From: CBDANW01 sp965197825
Lineage (GTDB): Bacteria; Acidobacteriota; Vicinamibacteria; Marinacidobacterales; DATDRI01
Assembly: GCA_965197825.1 (NCBI GenBank)
Contig: CBDANW010000002.1
Location: 372,001-436,000 of the forward strand
Direction of reading: 5' to 3'
Length of the DNA stretch: 64,000 nt
The position numbers and the translations under genes are program-made. Numbering within the stretch: the stretch's first letter is position 1; each line of letters starts with the position of its first letter. Below, piece by piece: positions 53,647 through 62,884 of this stretch. The notes below the pieces were generated by a model. The model was given only the letters and a program-made list of their open reading frames with translations. It did not search any database and had not been told where the DNA came from.

Positions 53647-54061
53647 GTTTTGGGGAGTTTTACCACTAGTCCTGTCCTCCCCCATTTGGCGCATACGCCC
53701 ATTATCCGGTAGGTAGATAAAGGGTTGTCTATCGCGAGCCTCTCTCTCGTGAGCGTCTCCTTTTGCTTGTGGCCCCCACTTCTCGGGGAACCGCCGCTCG
53801 AGCAGCCACTTCGAAGACTTCCACTTCGGCGGGCGAAATTCCGTCACGATCATAGCGTACGCGACCTTCCCGTCTTTCAACTGGCCATTGACGATTTCGC
53901 CGCCCTCGTATTTCACCGTCTGCCGGGTGATTTTGGTCACCTCGGTGGCGTTCCGTTCGATGTTCTGGAAGAGGGCCAATGCAAAGTGTGCCTGGGCCGC
54001 CTGGACTGACTCGAAAAATTCATGAAATAGGCCACTCTCTGCCTTCTCCCCACGTGCGACC
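53647..54061 (-). pseudogene. Paralogue of the preceding HTH protein, N-terminus lost
   Basis: The frame VARGEKAESGLFHEFFESVQ to KSSKWLLERRFPEKWGPQAK and HEREARDRQPFIYLPDNGRM parallels 53179-53646 along its length. The HTH-containing N-terminus is replaced by an IS end at 54062. It reads straight through into the next gene's start, so the two are adjacent tandem duplicates. Confidence 0.6.
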
Positions 54062-54703
54062 CCGTTCTGTGCCAAAACTCGGCCCTTTTGAAATGGGACT
54101 TATCACGATTGATTGACAGTGTTAGTAACCCATTTCGTTTGAACAGCTTATCAAAGACACCCCGTCCTGTGCCAAAACTCGGCCCTTTTGAAATAGACCA
54201 CAAATCAGCAGCTTAGACGCCCTTGGAATCCGCGCAGAATCGAGGGTATTTCGCGCCGCAGGGCTGGCTTCCGACCCCTGGGCTGCGGGTGGCGAGCGAC
54301 AGGCTCACCGGGGGGGCGCACGGCTGGCTCAAATCGGCTGCGGGGCAAGCTACGGGCAGCGGACTTCGCACCCGGAAGTCCCTCATTAGACTGGACTTTA
54401 TCGAGCAGAAGAGCGAACGTTCGGTGATGCCGCAGGATACAGGGGTTGGCCGGAACGTCGTTTTGGACGGTTTGGACTTCGCCAGCTTCCGGCGCTCCCG
54501 CAGGGTCCGTTTCTCCCGGCACCCATCTCGTCCGCGAGTGGAATGGCCGGACCTCGTCCTGTGCCAAAACTCGGCCCTTTTGAAATAGACCACAAATCAG
54601 CAGCTTAGACGCCCTTGGAATCCGCGCAGAATCCAGGGTATTTCGCGCCGCAGGGCTGACTTCCGACCCATGGGGCTGGCGGATGAATAAATAGAAGGCA
54701 CAG
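54062..54703. repeat. Block of IS ends, MITE-B fragment and R5 copies
   Basis: In order: an R1 end interrupted by a 70-bp MITE-B fragment (54094-54163, inverted, with the first end intact), a second R1 end (54165), R5 with a 330-bp extension (54213-54555) that matches 60530-60822, and a third R1 end with R5 and the IS481-like end (54556-54703). No gene is intact. Confidence 0.7.
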
Positions 54704-55043
54704 GATCGCTCAGGATCGGATAGTCGAGAGAGAGAGATTCGGCGAATTCCTTGTTAGTCTTGACCGTGTCACAGCTCGCGGCGAAGTAGTTGACCGCAAA
54801 AGCACGGATTTCGTCGCCGCTCTCACGGAGCGACTTGCATTCGGCCGTTCAACCACCGGTAAACGCTTTCGGAAACCACGCAAGGATCACAGCCTTGCCC
54901 CTTAGCTCGGAGAGCCGGTAGGACTTTCCGTCGGTGCCTTGGAGCTCGAAGTCGGGTGCCTCGTCGCCAACCTGTAGTTCGGCAGCACCCAGGGAGCCTC
55001 CGATAAACATCACACCAAGAGCCCAGCCAGCGATTCGCTTCAT
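54704..55043 (-). pseudogene. Peroxiredoxin-like protein with in-frame TGA at the peroxidatic Cys; 3' end lost
   Basis: From the ATG at 55043 (GGGAG upstream) a signal peptide MKRIAGWALGVMFIGGSLGA precedes LQVGDEAPDFELQGTDGKSY and ILAWFPKAFTGG. A TGA follows (54848-54850), then TAECKSLRESGDEIRAFAVN and LSLDYPILSD in the same frame. In this AhpC/TSA family the residue before TAEC is the catalytic Cys, so TGA may encode selenocysteine. A stem with loop CGUGA lies about 21 nt downstream. The gene is cut at 54703 by an IS end, so it is not functional now. Confidence 0.6.
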
Positions 55044-55137
55044 TGACAACACTCCCACTCCAATATAAGCACCTATAACTCGTAGCACCAATTGGAACTT
55101 AGCAATTCGCTTCAATGACAACACTCCCATTCCAATC
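55031..55137. repeat. Imperfect tandem duplication of the peroxiredoxin start region
   Basis: GATTCGCTTCATTGACAACA with CTCCCACTCCAAT recurs about 72 bp further as AATTCGCTTCAATGACAACA with CTCCCATTCCAAT. The 5' untranslated region and first codons have been duplicated. Confidence 0.65.
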
Positions 55138-55394
55138 GTCACAACCCAAAGCGGAAGTCTAGACCCGGCCAGCGGGCATGGCAACCGACGGCGGAGTTCC
55201 TGTTGGTTCAGTAGCTCAGGCATTGTGGACGTCGAAGCTCCCGCCTTCGAACCGAGGCGCCCGCGGGCGAAGAGCCCGGCCGGCCGAGCGAGCCGAGGAG
55301 GCGAGCGAAGGATAAATAATGCCCGTGAGGTCAAAATACTCATGCTGCTTCCCTATGGTAGAAACGTAGCAACCCGCCAAGCCGTTCACGGGAG

Positions 55395-55466
55395 CGCACC
55401 ATAGACACTAAGCTGCTGATTTATGGTCTATTTCAAAAGGGCCGAGTTTTGGCACAGGACGCCGTG
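55395..55466 (-). repeat. Inverted left end of the rve-type IS
   Basis: The segment ACTAAGCTGCTGATTTATGG to GGCCGAGTTTTGGCACAGGA with CG is the sub-terminal and terminal sequence of this IS. Confidence 0.65.
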
Positions 55467-55694
55467 CTCGCGATGAGCATGCACGCTAACGGGCCTAGAA
55501 GTATATTTCGTTTCATCAAACCCTTCCGAGGTAGGTGGTTCATAGAAGTTTACCGTCGGGGGCTAACTGCGGAGGCAATTCCACAAAGCATCAGAAAGTC
55601 TCTCTAGTAAGTATCATAAGATTCAATTACTTGGCTAGTTGGACTAATATCCAAAGTATTTAATTTTGGGAATTATATACTTTTTTTGACACCT
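55467..55694. other. AT-richer gap without recognised features
   Basis: The stretch is markedly richer in A and T than its surroundings (for example TATTTAATTTTGGGAATTAT). No ORF, known repeat or RNA motif could be supported. Confidence 0.3.
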
Positions 55695-55835
55695 CTACCT
55701 TAGAGGGCGCGCCGGGGCTGGGCCGAGGCCCGAGGATGGCTGGCCAAAAACGGCCACCTGGCAGAACTCACCGATGAGGGACCCCGGGAGCGGTCCGACG
55801 AAGGAGACTCCCGGCTCGTACCCCAGCGCGCCCAT
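55695..55835 (-). CDS. Possible short coding remnant, unrecognised
   Basis: A 46-codon frame MGALGYEPGVSFVGPLPGSL then IGEFCQVAVFGQPSS has protein-like composition. It lacks a ribosome-binding site and starts 5 bp beyond the stop of the next gene upstream. It could be a frameshifted extension of that gene or chance. Confidence 0.2.
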   Translation of the reverse strand: MGALGYEPGVSFVGPLPGSLIGEFCQVAVFGQPSSGLGPAPARPLR

Positions 55836-55839
55836 GAAC

Positions 55840-56022
55840 TCATAGTCCCAATAAGACTTCTACGTCGCGGCGCATTTGAACCACCGCCCGGTAGTCATGC
55901 TCCATCAAGGGAGCAACCTCCTCCACAAACGGAGCAAGCTCCTCCATCACAATTTTGGCTTCTCTCGAAAACTGCTCGATTATAATTTGACTGGGGGCGA
56001 TTCCGGTGATAAGTTCTCTCAT
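55840..56022 (-). CDS. Small acidic helical protein of unknown function
   Basis: The 60-residue product (MRELITGIAPSQIIIEQFSR to MEELAPFVEEVAPLMEHDYR) is predicted helical and acidic. A perfect AGGAGG lies 11 bases before the ATG, and a hairpin terminator lies further upstream, separating it from any preceding gene. No family recognised. Confidence 0.55.
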   Translation of the reverse strand: MRELITGIAPSQIIIEQFSREAKIVMEELAPFVEEVAPLMEHDYRAVVQMRRDVEVLLGL

Positions 56023-56076
56023 GAGAGTAAAAACCTCCTGGCCGATGTTGTGTTCGGCTTGCGAAATTGTTTTAAG

Positions 56077-56106
56077 AAGCCCCGGGGGTAATTCCCCGGG
56101 GCTCTT
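56077..56106. terminator. Strong GC hairpin, bidirectional terminator-like
   Basis: AGCCCCGGGG pairs with CCCCGGGGCT around a short AT loop, flanked by TTCTT on the minus strand and TCTTGC on the plus strand. It probably ends transcription from a lost gene upstream on the minus strand. Confidence 0.6.
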
Positions 56107-56209
56107 GCGTTACGGCCTCTATCCTACTATGAATCAGCGTTCAGCGGCGCGGCGCGACCTTCAACGATAGGATCCTTTCGTTTTTTACGTCCACTAGGCA
56201 TTCGTACAG

Positions 56210-57609
56210 GGTGATGTCTTAAGATTCCTGTCAAAGAAAAACGATGTATGGTTCCCCAAGCTCAAACCCGTCCCCGTCATGGGGACAGAAAAGGAGAACC
56301 ATACATCATGGGAAAGGTACTACCGAGTCAGCGATTGCTCAAGCAGTTCGAGGAACAACTGGTATTTGGGGAGATGAATCTCTCGGAGATCGTCCGGTCG
56401 GGAGCTCAGATGATGCTTCAATATGCGTTGGAGCGCGAGGTGACGGAGGCGTTGGGTCGAAACTACTATGAGAACGCTCCGGCAACGACGAAGGAGAAGG
56501 GACGACGCAACGGGTATGAGTCGCATCGGGTCCTCACGGGCGAGGGAGCGGTAACGGTGCAAGTGCCGCGGGTACGAGAAACAGAGAAGGTGTTTCAGTC
56601 AAAGATTCTCGACGCCTACGTGAGCCGGACCGAGAAACTCGATGAACTGATCGCGCGGATGTACGTCCACGGGATGTCGACGCGTGACATTGAGGCGACG
56701 TTCGCGGACGTGCTGAGCGGCACGGGTGTCTCGAAGTCGGTGGTGAGCCGGGTCACACGGTGTCTGTCGGAGGATTTCGAGGCGTTTCGAAAACGGGATC
56801 TCTCGAACGAGAAGCTGTTGTATCTCGAGCTCGACGGCACGTACCTGCGCTACCACCAAGGAGCGGAGAGGAAAGAGCCCATCCTCGTTGCGACCGGCTA
56901 TCGCGCTGATGGGACGCGAGTTCTTCTTCATATCGGTGTCGGCAACCGAGAATTCTACGAGAACTGGAAGGGGTTTTTGCAGGAGATGGTGGCCCGAGGA
57001 ATGAGGGAGCCGTTGCTCATCGTGACGGACGGGAATCCTGGAGTGCTCAAAGCGATCGCAGAGGTCTTCCCTCGAAGCCTCAAGCAACGTTGCCAGAAGC
57101 ACCGCCTCGAGAACATCCTGGGCAAGGCTCCGAAGGAAGTGCGCGACGAACTCAAGGCGGCCATCCTTGAGTCGTTCCATGCGAACAGCTACGAGCAAGG
57201 GCTGAAGAAGGGTCGGGAGGTGATCGCTCGGTACCGTCAACGATTCCCGAGCGCGATGAAGTGCATGGAAGAGACCCTCGAAGCGTGTCTTCAGGCGCTA
57301 CTCCTTCCTGCGGCGCATCACAAAAGGCTTCGCACGTCGAATCTACTTGAGCGCACGTTCGGAGAGCACAAACGTCGCACAAAGGTCATTCCTCACTTCT
57401 TCACCGAGGAGGCCGCGATGAAACTCTCGTTCGCTGTGCTCTTGGCCGTCGCAAACAAATGGCGCGGCGTGAGGATGGATGTCTTCGCCGCTAGGAAAGT
57501 CGAGGAGCTTCGCAACGAGCTTCTCCCGCAAGGCACGTCGGAGGAATCAGCAGCTTAACCGAGCGCGGGGAACCGTACGGAGATTTGACAGGAAAATTAA
57601 GACTTGACC
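56210..57609 (+). mobile_element. IS256-family element type a, copy 6 (complete, with target duplication)
   Basis: Both ends are intact. TTCGTACAG is duplicated at 56201-56209 and 57610-57618. Confidence 0.96.
56308..57558 (+). CDS. IS256-family transposase type a, copy 6
   Basis: This 416-residue transposase has private substitutions NREFYEN for NRESYEN and ALLLPAA for ALRLPAA. The catalytic residues are intact. Synonymous sites place it nearest to copy 1. Confidence 0.95.
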   Translation: MGKVLPSQRLLKQFEEQLVFGEMNLSEIVRSGAQMMLQYALEREVTEALGRNYYENAPATTKEKGRRNGYESHRVLTGEGAVTVQVPRVRETEKVFQSKILDAYVSRTEKLDELIARMYVHGMSTRDIEATFADVLSGTGVSKSVVSRVTRCLSEDFEAFRKRDLSNEKLLYLELDGTYLRYHQGAERKEPILVATGYRADGTRVLLHIGVGNREFYENWKGFLQEMVARGMREPLLIVTDGNPGVLKAIAEVFPRSLKQRCQKHRLENILGKAPKEVRDELKAAILESFHANSYEQGLKKGREVIARYRQRFPSAMKCMEETLEACLQALLLPAAHHKRLRTSNLLERTFGEHKRRTKVIPHFFTEEAAMKLSFAVLLAVANKWRGVRMDVFAARKVEELRNELLPQGTSEESAA

Positions 57610-57921
57610 TTCGTACAGGTGCGGTTCCCACGTTCCGTAGCGGTTTCGAAAAATTTCGAGGCGTTTGTCAAAAACCGTATATAATTCCCTTAATTTTGAC
57701 GAACCTACCGACCGGTCATATGGGATGTTGTTGGTTCGAAACGAACGACTGAAATCTCAGGAAAACGCATGAAAATTGCAGAGGCTTTCAAAACTCTCTT
57801 GTACCAAGTTACGATAGGCTCTGGCAAAGACAACAGTATGAGATCAATCAGGTGCCAGGTGTCAGATGCCAGCTACCAGCTGCGGGCCGAGAACCTAGGA
57901 CGCGTGTCGGCCCGCACATCT

Positions 57922-59982
57922 ATGGTAGCCGGCAGAAAAACGCTCGCCGCGTTCGTCATCCTTATTTGCATTGGCGCTTCGGCTCTCGCGGACGACCGCG
58001 TCGACAAGCTGACACCAGAGCACCGCACGTGGCTCGAAGAAGAAGTCGCATACGTCATCACCGACAAGGAACGCGAAGCGTTTCTCTCGCTCGAGTCGAT
58101 CGAGGGTAGAAACCGCTTCATCGACGCGTTTTGGCAGCAGCGGGATCCTGACATTGCCACGCTCAAGAACGAGTTCAAGGACGAGCATTATCGACGATTC
58201 GACTACGCGAACGAGAATTTCAATCGACAGACGAACCGCCCCGGCTGGAAAACGGATCAGGGGCGTATCTACATCACTATCGGCGAGCCACGCGAGCGCA
58301 AAAAGTTCGAGTCGCACAGCAAGATCGTTTACTGCGAGCTCTGGACCTACCAGGCGCCGCCCAGGACCGTGCTACCGCCGTTCTTTCAGCTCTTGTTCTT
58401 CAAGCAGCACGATGTCGGAGAGTACGAGCTTTACAGTCCACAGTTCGACGGCCCGCTGAGGCTCGTCCGCGGCGTGGACCGGTTTACGGTCGACTCGATG
58501 GTGGCGATGGAGGAGCTGTTCGATGTTGACCCGAACTTGGCTCACGCGGCGCTGACGTATGACATGAGCGCCTCGCCTGATTTCCAGACGGGTAGGGCAT
58601 CCCTCGGGTCCGACCTCATCGTGGCACGCATCGCCGATGTCCCCAAGCGAAACGTTCGCACCGACTACGTCGATGCGTGGCGCCGTAACGGAAACCAAGT
58701 TTCGGCCGAATACTCGTTCAATTTCATCCCGAGCAAGAGCAGCTTCTCGGTCTTGGTCGGCCCTCAGGGCGTCCCCTTCGTGCACTACCGCATCGAGGTC
58801 GACCCGCAGAATTTTCGACTCGTGAGCGCGGAGGACAAGTCCAAATACTACACGATCCTGGATTTGAGCCTCGACGTGACTGACGCCGACGGTAGGCGTT
58901 TGGTCACGCAGAACAAGAAGATCGCTATCGAGCTCACGCCAAGCGAGATTCAGGAGTTCGACGCGTCTCCGTTCGCGTATCAAGATAATTTTCCGCTGGT
59001 CCCCGGAGACTTTGATGTCACCGTGATCTTGCGGAACCGCGCGGCCGCACAGTACACGGTCGCGGAGCGTGAGCTCAGCTTGAGCGGCTTCTCAGCAAAG
59101 GGGCGCGGTCTGAGTGACGTCGTCGTGGGGTACGAGACCACCGCGGTGACCGACGATGCGGCAGAAGACGAGCACCGTACCTTCCAAATCGGAAAGCTCA
59201 GGGTACGGCCCGCGGTGGACGGCGTTTTCTTCATCGGCGAAACGGCGCACGCCTTCTTTCAAGTGCTCGGTGCCAGCAAGGACCAGATGCTTCGTTTCGA
59301 GCTTTCCGGCGACGACGGTGTGATTCAAGATCGTACCGTGTCGGTCGCGGATCACCTCTCGGGCGCGATTAGCGAACCATTCGCGTTGTCGGACATCGGG
59401 GGAGGCACGTATCAGCTCCGTGTTGCTCTCGTGGATGCGGACGGCAATGCCGTTGCGGAGAGAAACGCTACGCTCAACGTGTCGCCACGGAATCCTTTGC
59501 CACGAGCTTGGGTCCACAGTAGGAGTTTCGATGCACGTGTCCCCGGGGCTCTGGCGCTCGCTGTCGGCGCCCAGTTCCAGACCCAGGAAAAACACGACGC
59601 CGCGGCACGCGCTTTAGCTGCAGCCGTCGTGGCCGACCCGGGCAACGCAGAGGCCCGCTGGAGACTGGCCGGGATTCACCTTGGCTGGCGCGAGCCCGAC
59701 GAAGCGCTCGCGCTTCTGCTGCCGCTCGAACAAGCGCATGGCGATCAGTACGAGGTCGCCGCGGGACTCGGCTTTGCGTTCTACATGAAGGACGACATCG
59801 CGTCCGCGGCACAGTATTTGGACGAGGCCGTCACTATCCAGCCTCCTACACCCAGCGTCCTGAATGCGCTCGCCGAATGCCACGAAAAGCTAGGCAACAC
59901 CACCAAGGCGAAACAGCTTCTGGAACGATCGCTCGAGCTAGATCCAGAGCAAGAAGCGGTCCGTGACAAGCTGGCGAGGTAG
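57922..59982 (+). CDS. GWxTD-domain exported protein with C-terminal TPR-like repeats
   Basis: The 686-residue protein has a signal peptide (MVAGRKTLAAFVILICIGAS ALADD). The GWxTD signature GWKTDQGRIYITIGEPRERK lies around residue 108, after the characteristic FIDAFWQQRDPDIATLKNEF. A long beta-rich middle follows, and TPR-like helices (AEARWRLAGIHLGWREPDEA, VLNALAECHEKLGNTTKAKQ) end the protein. GWxTD proteins are typical of Acidobacteriota and relatives; their function is unknown. I chose the ATG at 57922 because it opens the signal peptide. An in-frame start at 57769 lies in low-complexity DNA. Confidence 0.88.
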   Translation: MVAGRKTLAAFVILICIGASALADDRVDKLTPEHRTWLEEEVAYVITDKEREAFLSLESIEGRNRFIDAFWQQRDPDIATLKNEFKDEHYRRFDYANENFNRQTNRPGWKTDQGRIYITIGEPRERKKFESHSKIVYCELWTYQAPPRTVLPPFFQLLFFKQHDVGEYELYSPQFDGPLRLVRGVDRFTVDSMVAMEELFDVDPNLAHAALTYDMSASPDFQTGRASLGSDLIVARIADVPKRNVRTDYVDAWRRNGNQVSAEYSFNFIPSKSSFSVLVGPQGVPFVHYRIEVDPQNFRLVSAEDKSKYYTILDLSLDVTDADGRRLVTQNKKIAIELTPSEIQEFDASPFAYQDNFPLVPGDFDVTVILRNRAAAQYTVAERELSLSGFSAKGRGLSDVVVGYETTAVTDDAAEDEHRTFQIGKLRVRPAVDGVFFIGETAHAFFQVLGASKDQMLRFELSGDDGVIQDRTVSVADHLSGAISEPFALSDIGGGTYQLRVALVDADGNAVAERNATLNVSPRNPLPRAWVHSRSFDARVPGALALAVGAQFQTQEKHDAAARALAAAVVADPGNAEARWRLAGIHLGWREPDEALALLLPLEQAHGDQYEVAAGLGFAFYMKDDIASAAQYLDEAVTIQPPTPSVLNALAECHEKLGNTTKAKQLLERSLELDPEQEAVRDKLAR

Positions 59983-60251
59983 TGTCAAGTTAGCGTTCCT
60001 TGAGCAAGCCTGTACTCGGATCGTGGTCTCAGCTCAAGTCAGGCGGCGATCGTTACTCGGTAGGGTCGAGGGCTGGCGCGGTACTCGGTAGGCGCGGCCT
60101 ATCTGTTTGTCCCTGTTTCCTGTGGGAGTGCCTCACTAGCCGCACCGTAAGTCCGTTTCCAGCCCCCGCCACATCGGAGGCCGCGTTCAGGCGTACCACG
60201 CGCGGCCGGGAGTCCGGCGCGCGCCACGGGTGCTTCCGCCATCAAGTGTTG
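59983..60251. other. Non-coding gap with scattered IS-derived segments
   Basis: A TAGTGTCAAGTTAGCG at the 3' end of the GWxTD gene resembles an IS6-type end fragment. GGTGCTTCCGCCATCAAGTG with TTGCTACGC (60229-60257) is a recurrent IS right end (compare 51410). Nothing else recognised. Confidence 0.35.
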
Positions 60252-60485
60252 CTACGCGGCTGCGGGCAGTGGTACAGGTGCGGAAGAGACCGGGTTGCGC
60301 GCCACAGTGAGCAAGAAAACCTCGATCCGCAACCACAAAGGAATCGTCGTCGCCAAGAAGATGTCTCGAAAGGTGAACCTTCGCGTGGTCAGACCGGCCT
60401 GCATAGCCGGAGTTCGGGTCTCACGTCCGAACTTCAGAGCTCCGTACGGTCGGACGAAGTTGTAATAGCAACGGAGCAACTCCAT
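60252..60485 (-). pseudogene. rve-type transposase, C-terminal fragment of another IS
   Basis: The minus strand reads MELLRCYYNFVRPYGALKFG then RETRTPAMQAGLTTRRFTFR, the end of an integrase-core transposase different from the other types here. The catalytic region is missing. It runs out at the IS481-like end at 60496. Confidence 0.6.
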
Positions 60486-60495
60486 GTGCTCATCG

Positions 60496-60961
60496 AGCCT
60501 GTGCCTTCTATTTATTCATCCGCCAGCCCCATGGGTCGGAAGTCAGCCCTGCGGGTGGCGAGCGACAGGCTCACCGGGGGTGCGCACGGCTGGCTCAAAT
60601 CGGCTGCGGGGCAAGCTACGGGCAGCGGACTTCGCACCCGGAAGTCCCTCATTAGACTGGACTTTATCGAGCAGAAGAGCGAACGTTCGGTGATGCCGCA
60701 GGATACAGGGGTTGGCCGGAACGTCGTTTTGGACGGTTTGGACTTCGCCAGCTTCCGGCGCTCCCGCAGGGTCCGTTTCTCCCGGCACCCATCTCGTCCG
60801 CGAGTGGAATGGCCGGACCTACCAGGTCGAGGTAATCGACAACAGCTATCGGTTCGATGGCAAAACCTATCCGTCCCTCACCGCCATCACAAAGCGAATC
60901 ACCGGCACCCACTGGTCAGGACCACGCTTTTTCGGTCTGACGCCCAAGCGCAAGGCCTAAC
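60496..60961 (+). pseudogene. DUF2924-type protein remnant upstream of the recombinase
   Basis: After an IS481-like end and an R5-extension segment (60530-60822, shared with 54222-54555), the plus strand reads THLVREWNGRTYQVEVIDNS then YRFDGKTYPSLTAITKRITG and THWSGPRFFGLTPKRKA, stopping at 60958-60960. This is the DUF2924 C-terminus that commonly precedes large serine recombinases. The N-terminal half is not in a matching frame. It ends one base before the recombinase ATG, so the two were coupled. Confidence 0.7.
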
Positions 60962-62623
60962 ATGAAGAAAATCCGCTGTGCCATCTATACGCGAAAGAGC
61001 GCGGAAGAAGGTCTCGAGCAGGATTTCAACTCCCTCGATGCGCAGCGAGAGGCCTGCGCCGCGTATGTCGCGAGCCAGAAAGCGGAGGGCTGGGTGCTGC
61101 TGCCAACCGTCTACGAGGACGCGGGGATCTCGGGAGGAACCCTGGAGCGCCCGGGCCTGCAGCGCTTGCTCGCCGACATCGATGCCGGTCTCGTCGAGCA
61201 GATCGTGGTCTACAAGGTCGACCGGCTGACCCGTTCCCTCTCCGACTTTGCGAAGCTCGTCGAGCGGCTCGAGGCGACCGGCGCGGTTTTCGTCTCGGTG
61301 ACCCAGTCCTTCAACACCGCGACCAGCATGGGACGACTGACGCTGCATATGCTGCTGTCCTTCGCACAATTCGAGCGCGAGGTCACGGCCGAGCGGATCC
61401 GCGATAAGATCGCTGCCTCCAAGCGCAAGGGACTATGGATGGGCGGCCGCGTGCCGCTCGGCTATGAGAAGGACGAGCGCACGCTGCGCATCAACGAGGC
61501 TGAGGCCGAAACGGTCCGGACGCTCTATGCGCTGTACCGGAAGCACGGAACGCTCCGGCAGGTGAAGGCCGAGGCGGACCATCTGAGACTGCGCACCAAG
61601 CAACGCTTCGCCGCGGATGGAACCCGGACAGGCGGGCTGCCGTTCCGTCGCGGACACCTCCACTGCCTGCTGACCAATCCTCTCTACGCCGGCCGCATCC
61701 GGCACCAGAGGCGTGTCTACGAGGGCCAGCATCCATCGATCATTGCTCCGGAACTCTGGGACGAGGTCCAGGCGCAGCTGCAGGCAGGGGCTGCCAAACC
61801 AAGGAGACGCACGACGAAGGGCCGTGCAGCCCGTTCCCCACTGGCAGGCAAGCTCTTCGACGAGACCGGGGACCGGCTGACGCCGAGCCACACCAAAAAG
61901 AAAAACGGGCAACGGCTCCGCTACTACGTCTCCCGGCGCCTCATCCAGCACAGTGGCCAAAAGGACTTCTCCGGCTGGCGGCTACCCGCCCCGATGCTGG
62001 AACAGACCGTCGTGCATCTCATCCGACAGCATGTGGATGCCACGACCTTCCCGGCCTCGTTGATCCACACTCCGACGATGCAAGAGCTCGCCTCGGTGCG
62101 TCGCTTTTTAGACGGGCTGTGTTCCGGCAGCAATAATGATAGTGCCTCGGTAGCCTGCCTGCTCCGCCTCATCCGGCGGGTCGATATCAGCCCCGGCTCT
62201 GTGTCTATCCTCCTCGACCGCAATGCGTTCGCTGCTTGCCTCTCTATGGGACTCGACCGCATTCGCGAGGATGCACTCCGTATCCGCGCGCCGTTCCGCT
62301 TGCGCCGACGCGGCGTCGAGACCAAGCTCGTTCTGGGCAACCCCACGAAATCCGTCGACCGCACCCTCCTGCACAATATCGCCAACGCCCTCTTCTGGCT
62401 CGACCGGATCAAAGCAGGTAAAACCTATGAGGAGATTGCCACCGAAGACGCCATCCCAACGGACCGCGTGCGCAAGGCAATCCGTTATGCCTTCCTGGCC
62501 CCCGACATTGTCCGCGCCATTGTCGAAGGTCGCCAGCCCGTTGGGCTGACCTCGAGCTACCTCCTGCATCATCCGCTTCCCGACGATTGGGAGAAACAGC
62601 GAGTGCTCGTCGCAACGCTGTGA
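60962..62623 (+). CDS. Large serine recombinase
   Basis: The 553-residue site-specific recombinase starts with the resolvase domain MKKIRCAIYTRKSAEEGLEQ (nucleophile Ser13). It continues with YKVDRLTRSLSDFAKLVERL and SFAQFEREVTAERIRDKIAA, then the recombinase domain (KGLWMGGRVPLGYEKDERTL) and a long C-terminal region. Such enzymes integrate or excise phages and integrative elements. A DUF2924 remnant precedes it and a conserved non-coding block follows. A decayed C-terminal copy lies at 41800-42171. The frame is intact. Confidence 0.92.
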   Translation: MKKIRCAIYTRKSAEEGLEQDFNSLDAQREACAAYVASQKAEGWVLLPTVYEDAGISGGTLERPGLQRLLADIDAGLVEQIVVYKVDRLTRSLSDFAKLVERLEATGAVFVSVTQSFNTATSMGRLTLHMLLSFAQFEREVTAERIRDKIAASKRKGLWMGGRVPLGYEKDERTLRINEAEAETVRTLYALYRKHGTLRQVKAEADHLRLRTKQRFAADGTRTGGLPFRRGHLHCLLTNPLYAGRIRHQRRVYEGQHPSIIAPELWDEVQAQLQAGAAKPRRRTTKGRAARSPLAGKLFDETGDRLTPSHTKKKNGQRLRYYVSRRLIQHSGQKDFSGWRLPAPMLEQTVVHLIRQHVDATTFPASLIHTPTMQELASVRRFLDGLCSGSNNDSASVACLLRLIRRVDISPGSVSILLDRNAFAACLSMGLDRIREDALRIRAPFRLRRRGVETKLVLGNPTKSVDRTLLHNIANALFWLDRIKAGKTYEEIATEDAIPTDRVRKAIRYAFLAPDIVRAIVEGRQPVGLTSSYLLHHPLPDDWEKQRVLVATL

Positions 62624-62884
62624 GCCTGCCTGCTGCATCTGCCAGCGCCCACTTCGTGAATGGCCTCGGTTAGCAGCAAGCTGCTCTCCGACACTGGCCT
62701 CCGCCAATCAGACTCAAACTGGCCCAAATTCCCTGTCATGGTTTCCAGACTCGGATAGCTCCTTGTACTGCACCGTCTGGCGGAGTCATCTTCGTCTCCT
62801 CCGTAAAGCTCCGCTGGATGAATTCGAGGTTTGACCAATTCGAATTCCGCTATTCGCCTTCTCCTCAGACGCGATCTAGGCGTT
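62624..62884. other. Non-coding region downstream of the recombinase
   Basis: It contains one CAAATTCCCTGTCATGG, a relative of the motif clustered at 19117-19313. No ORF is supported. Confidence 0.4.

Noticed and set aside
55700..55830. Possible structured RNA or ribozyme (GC-rich stems, CCGATGAG motif, loop complementary to a downstream CTCCCGG)
   Set aside because: The same bases read as a plausible short protein on the other strand, and no known riboswitch or ribozyme core could be matched.
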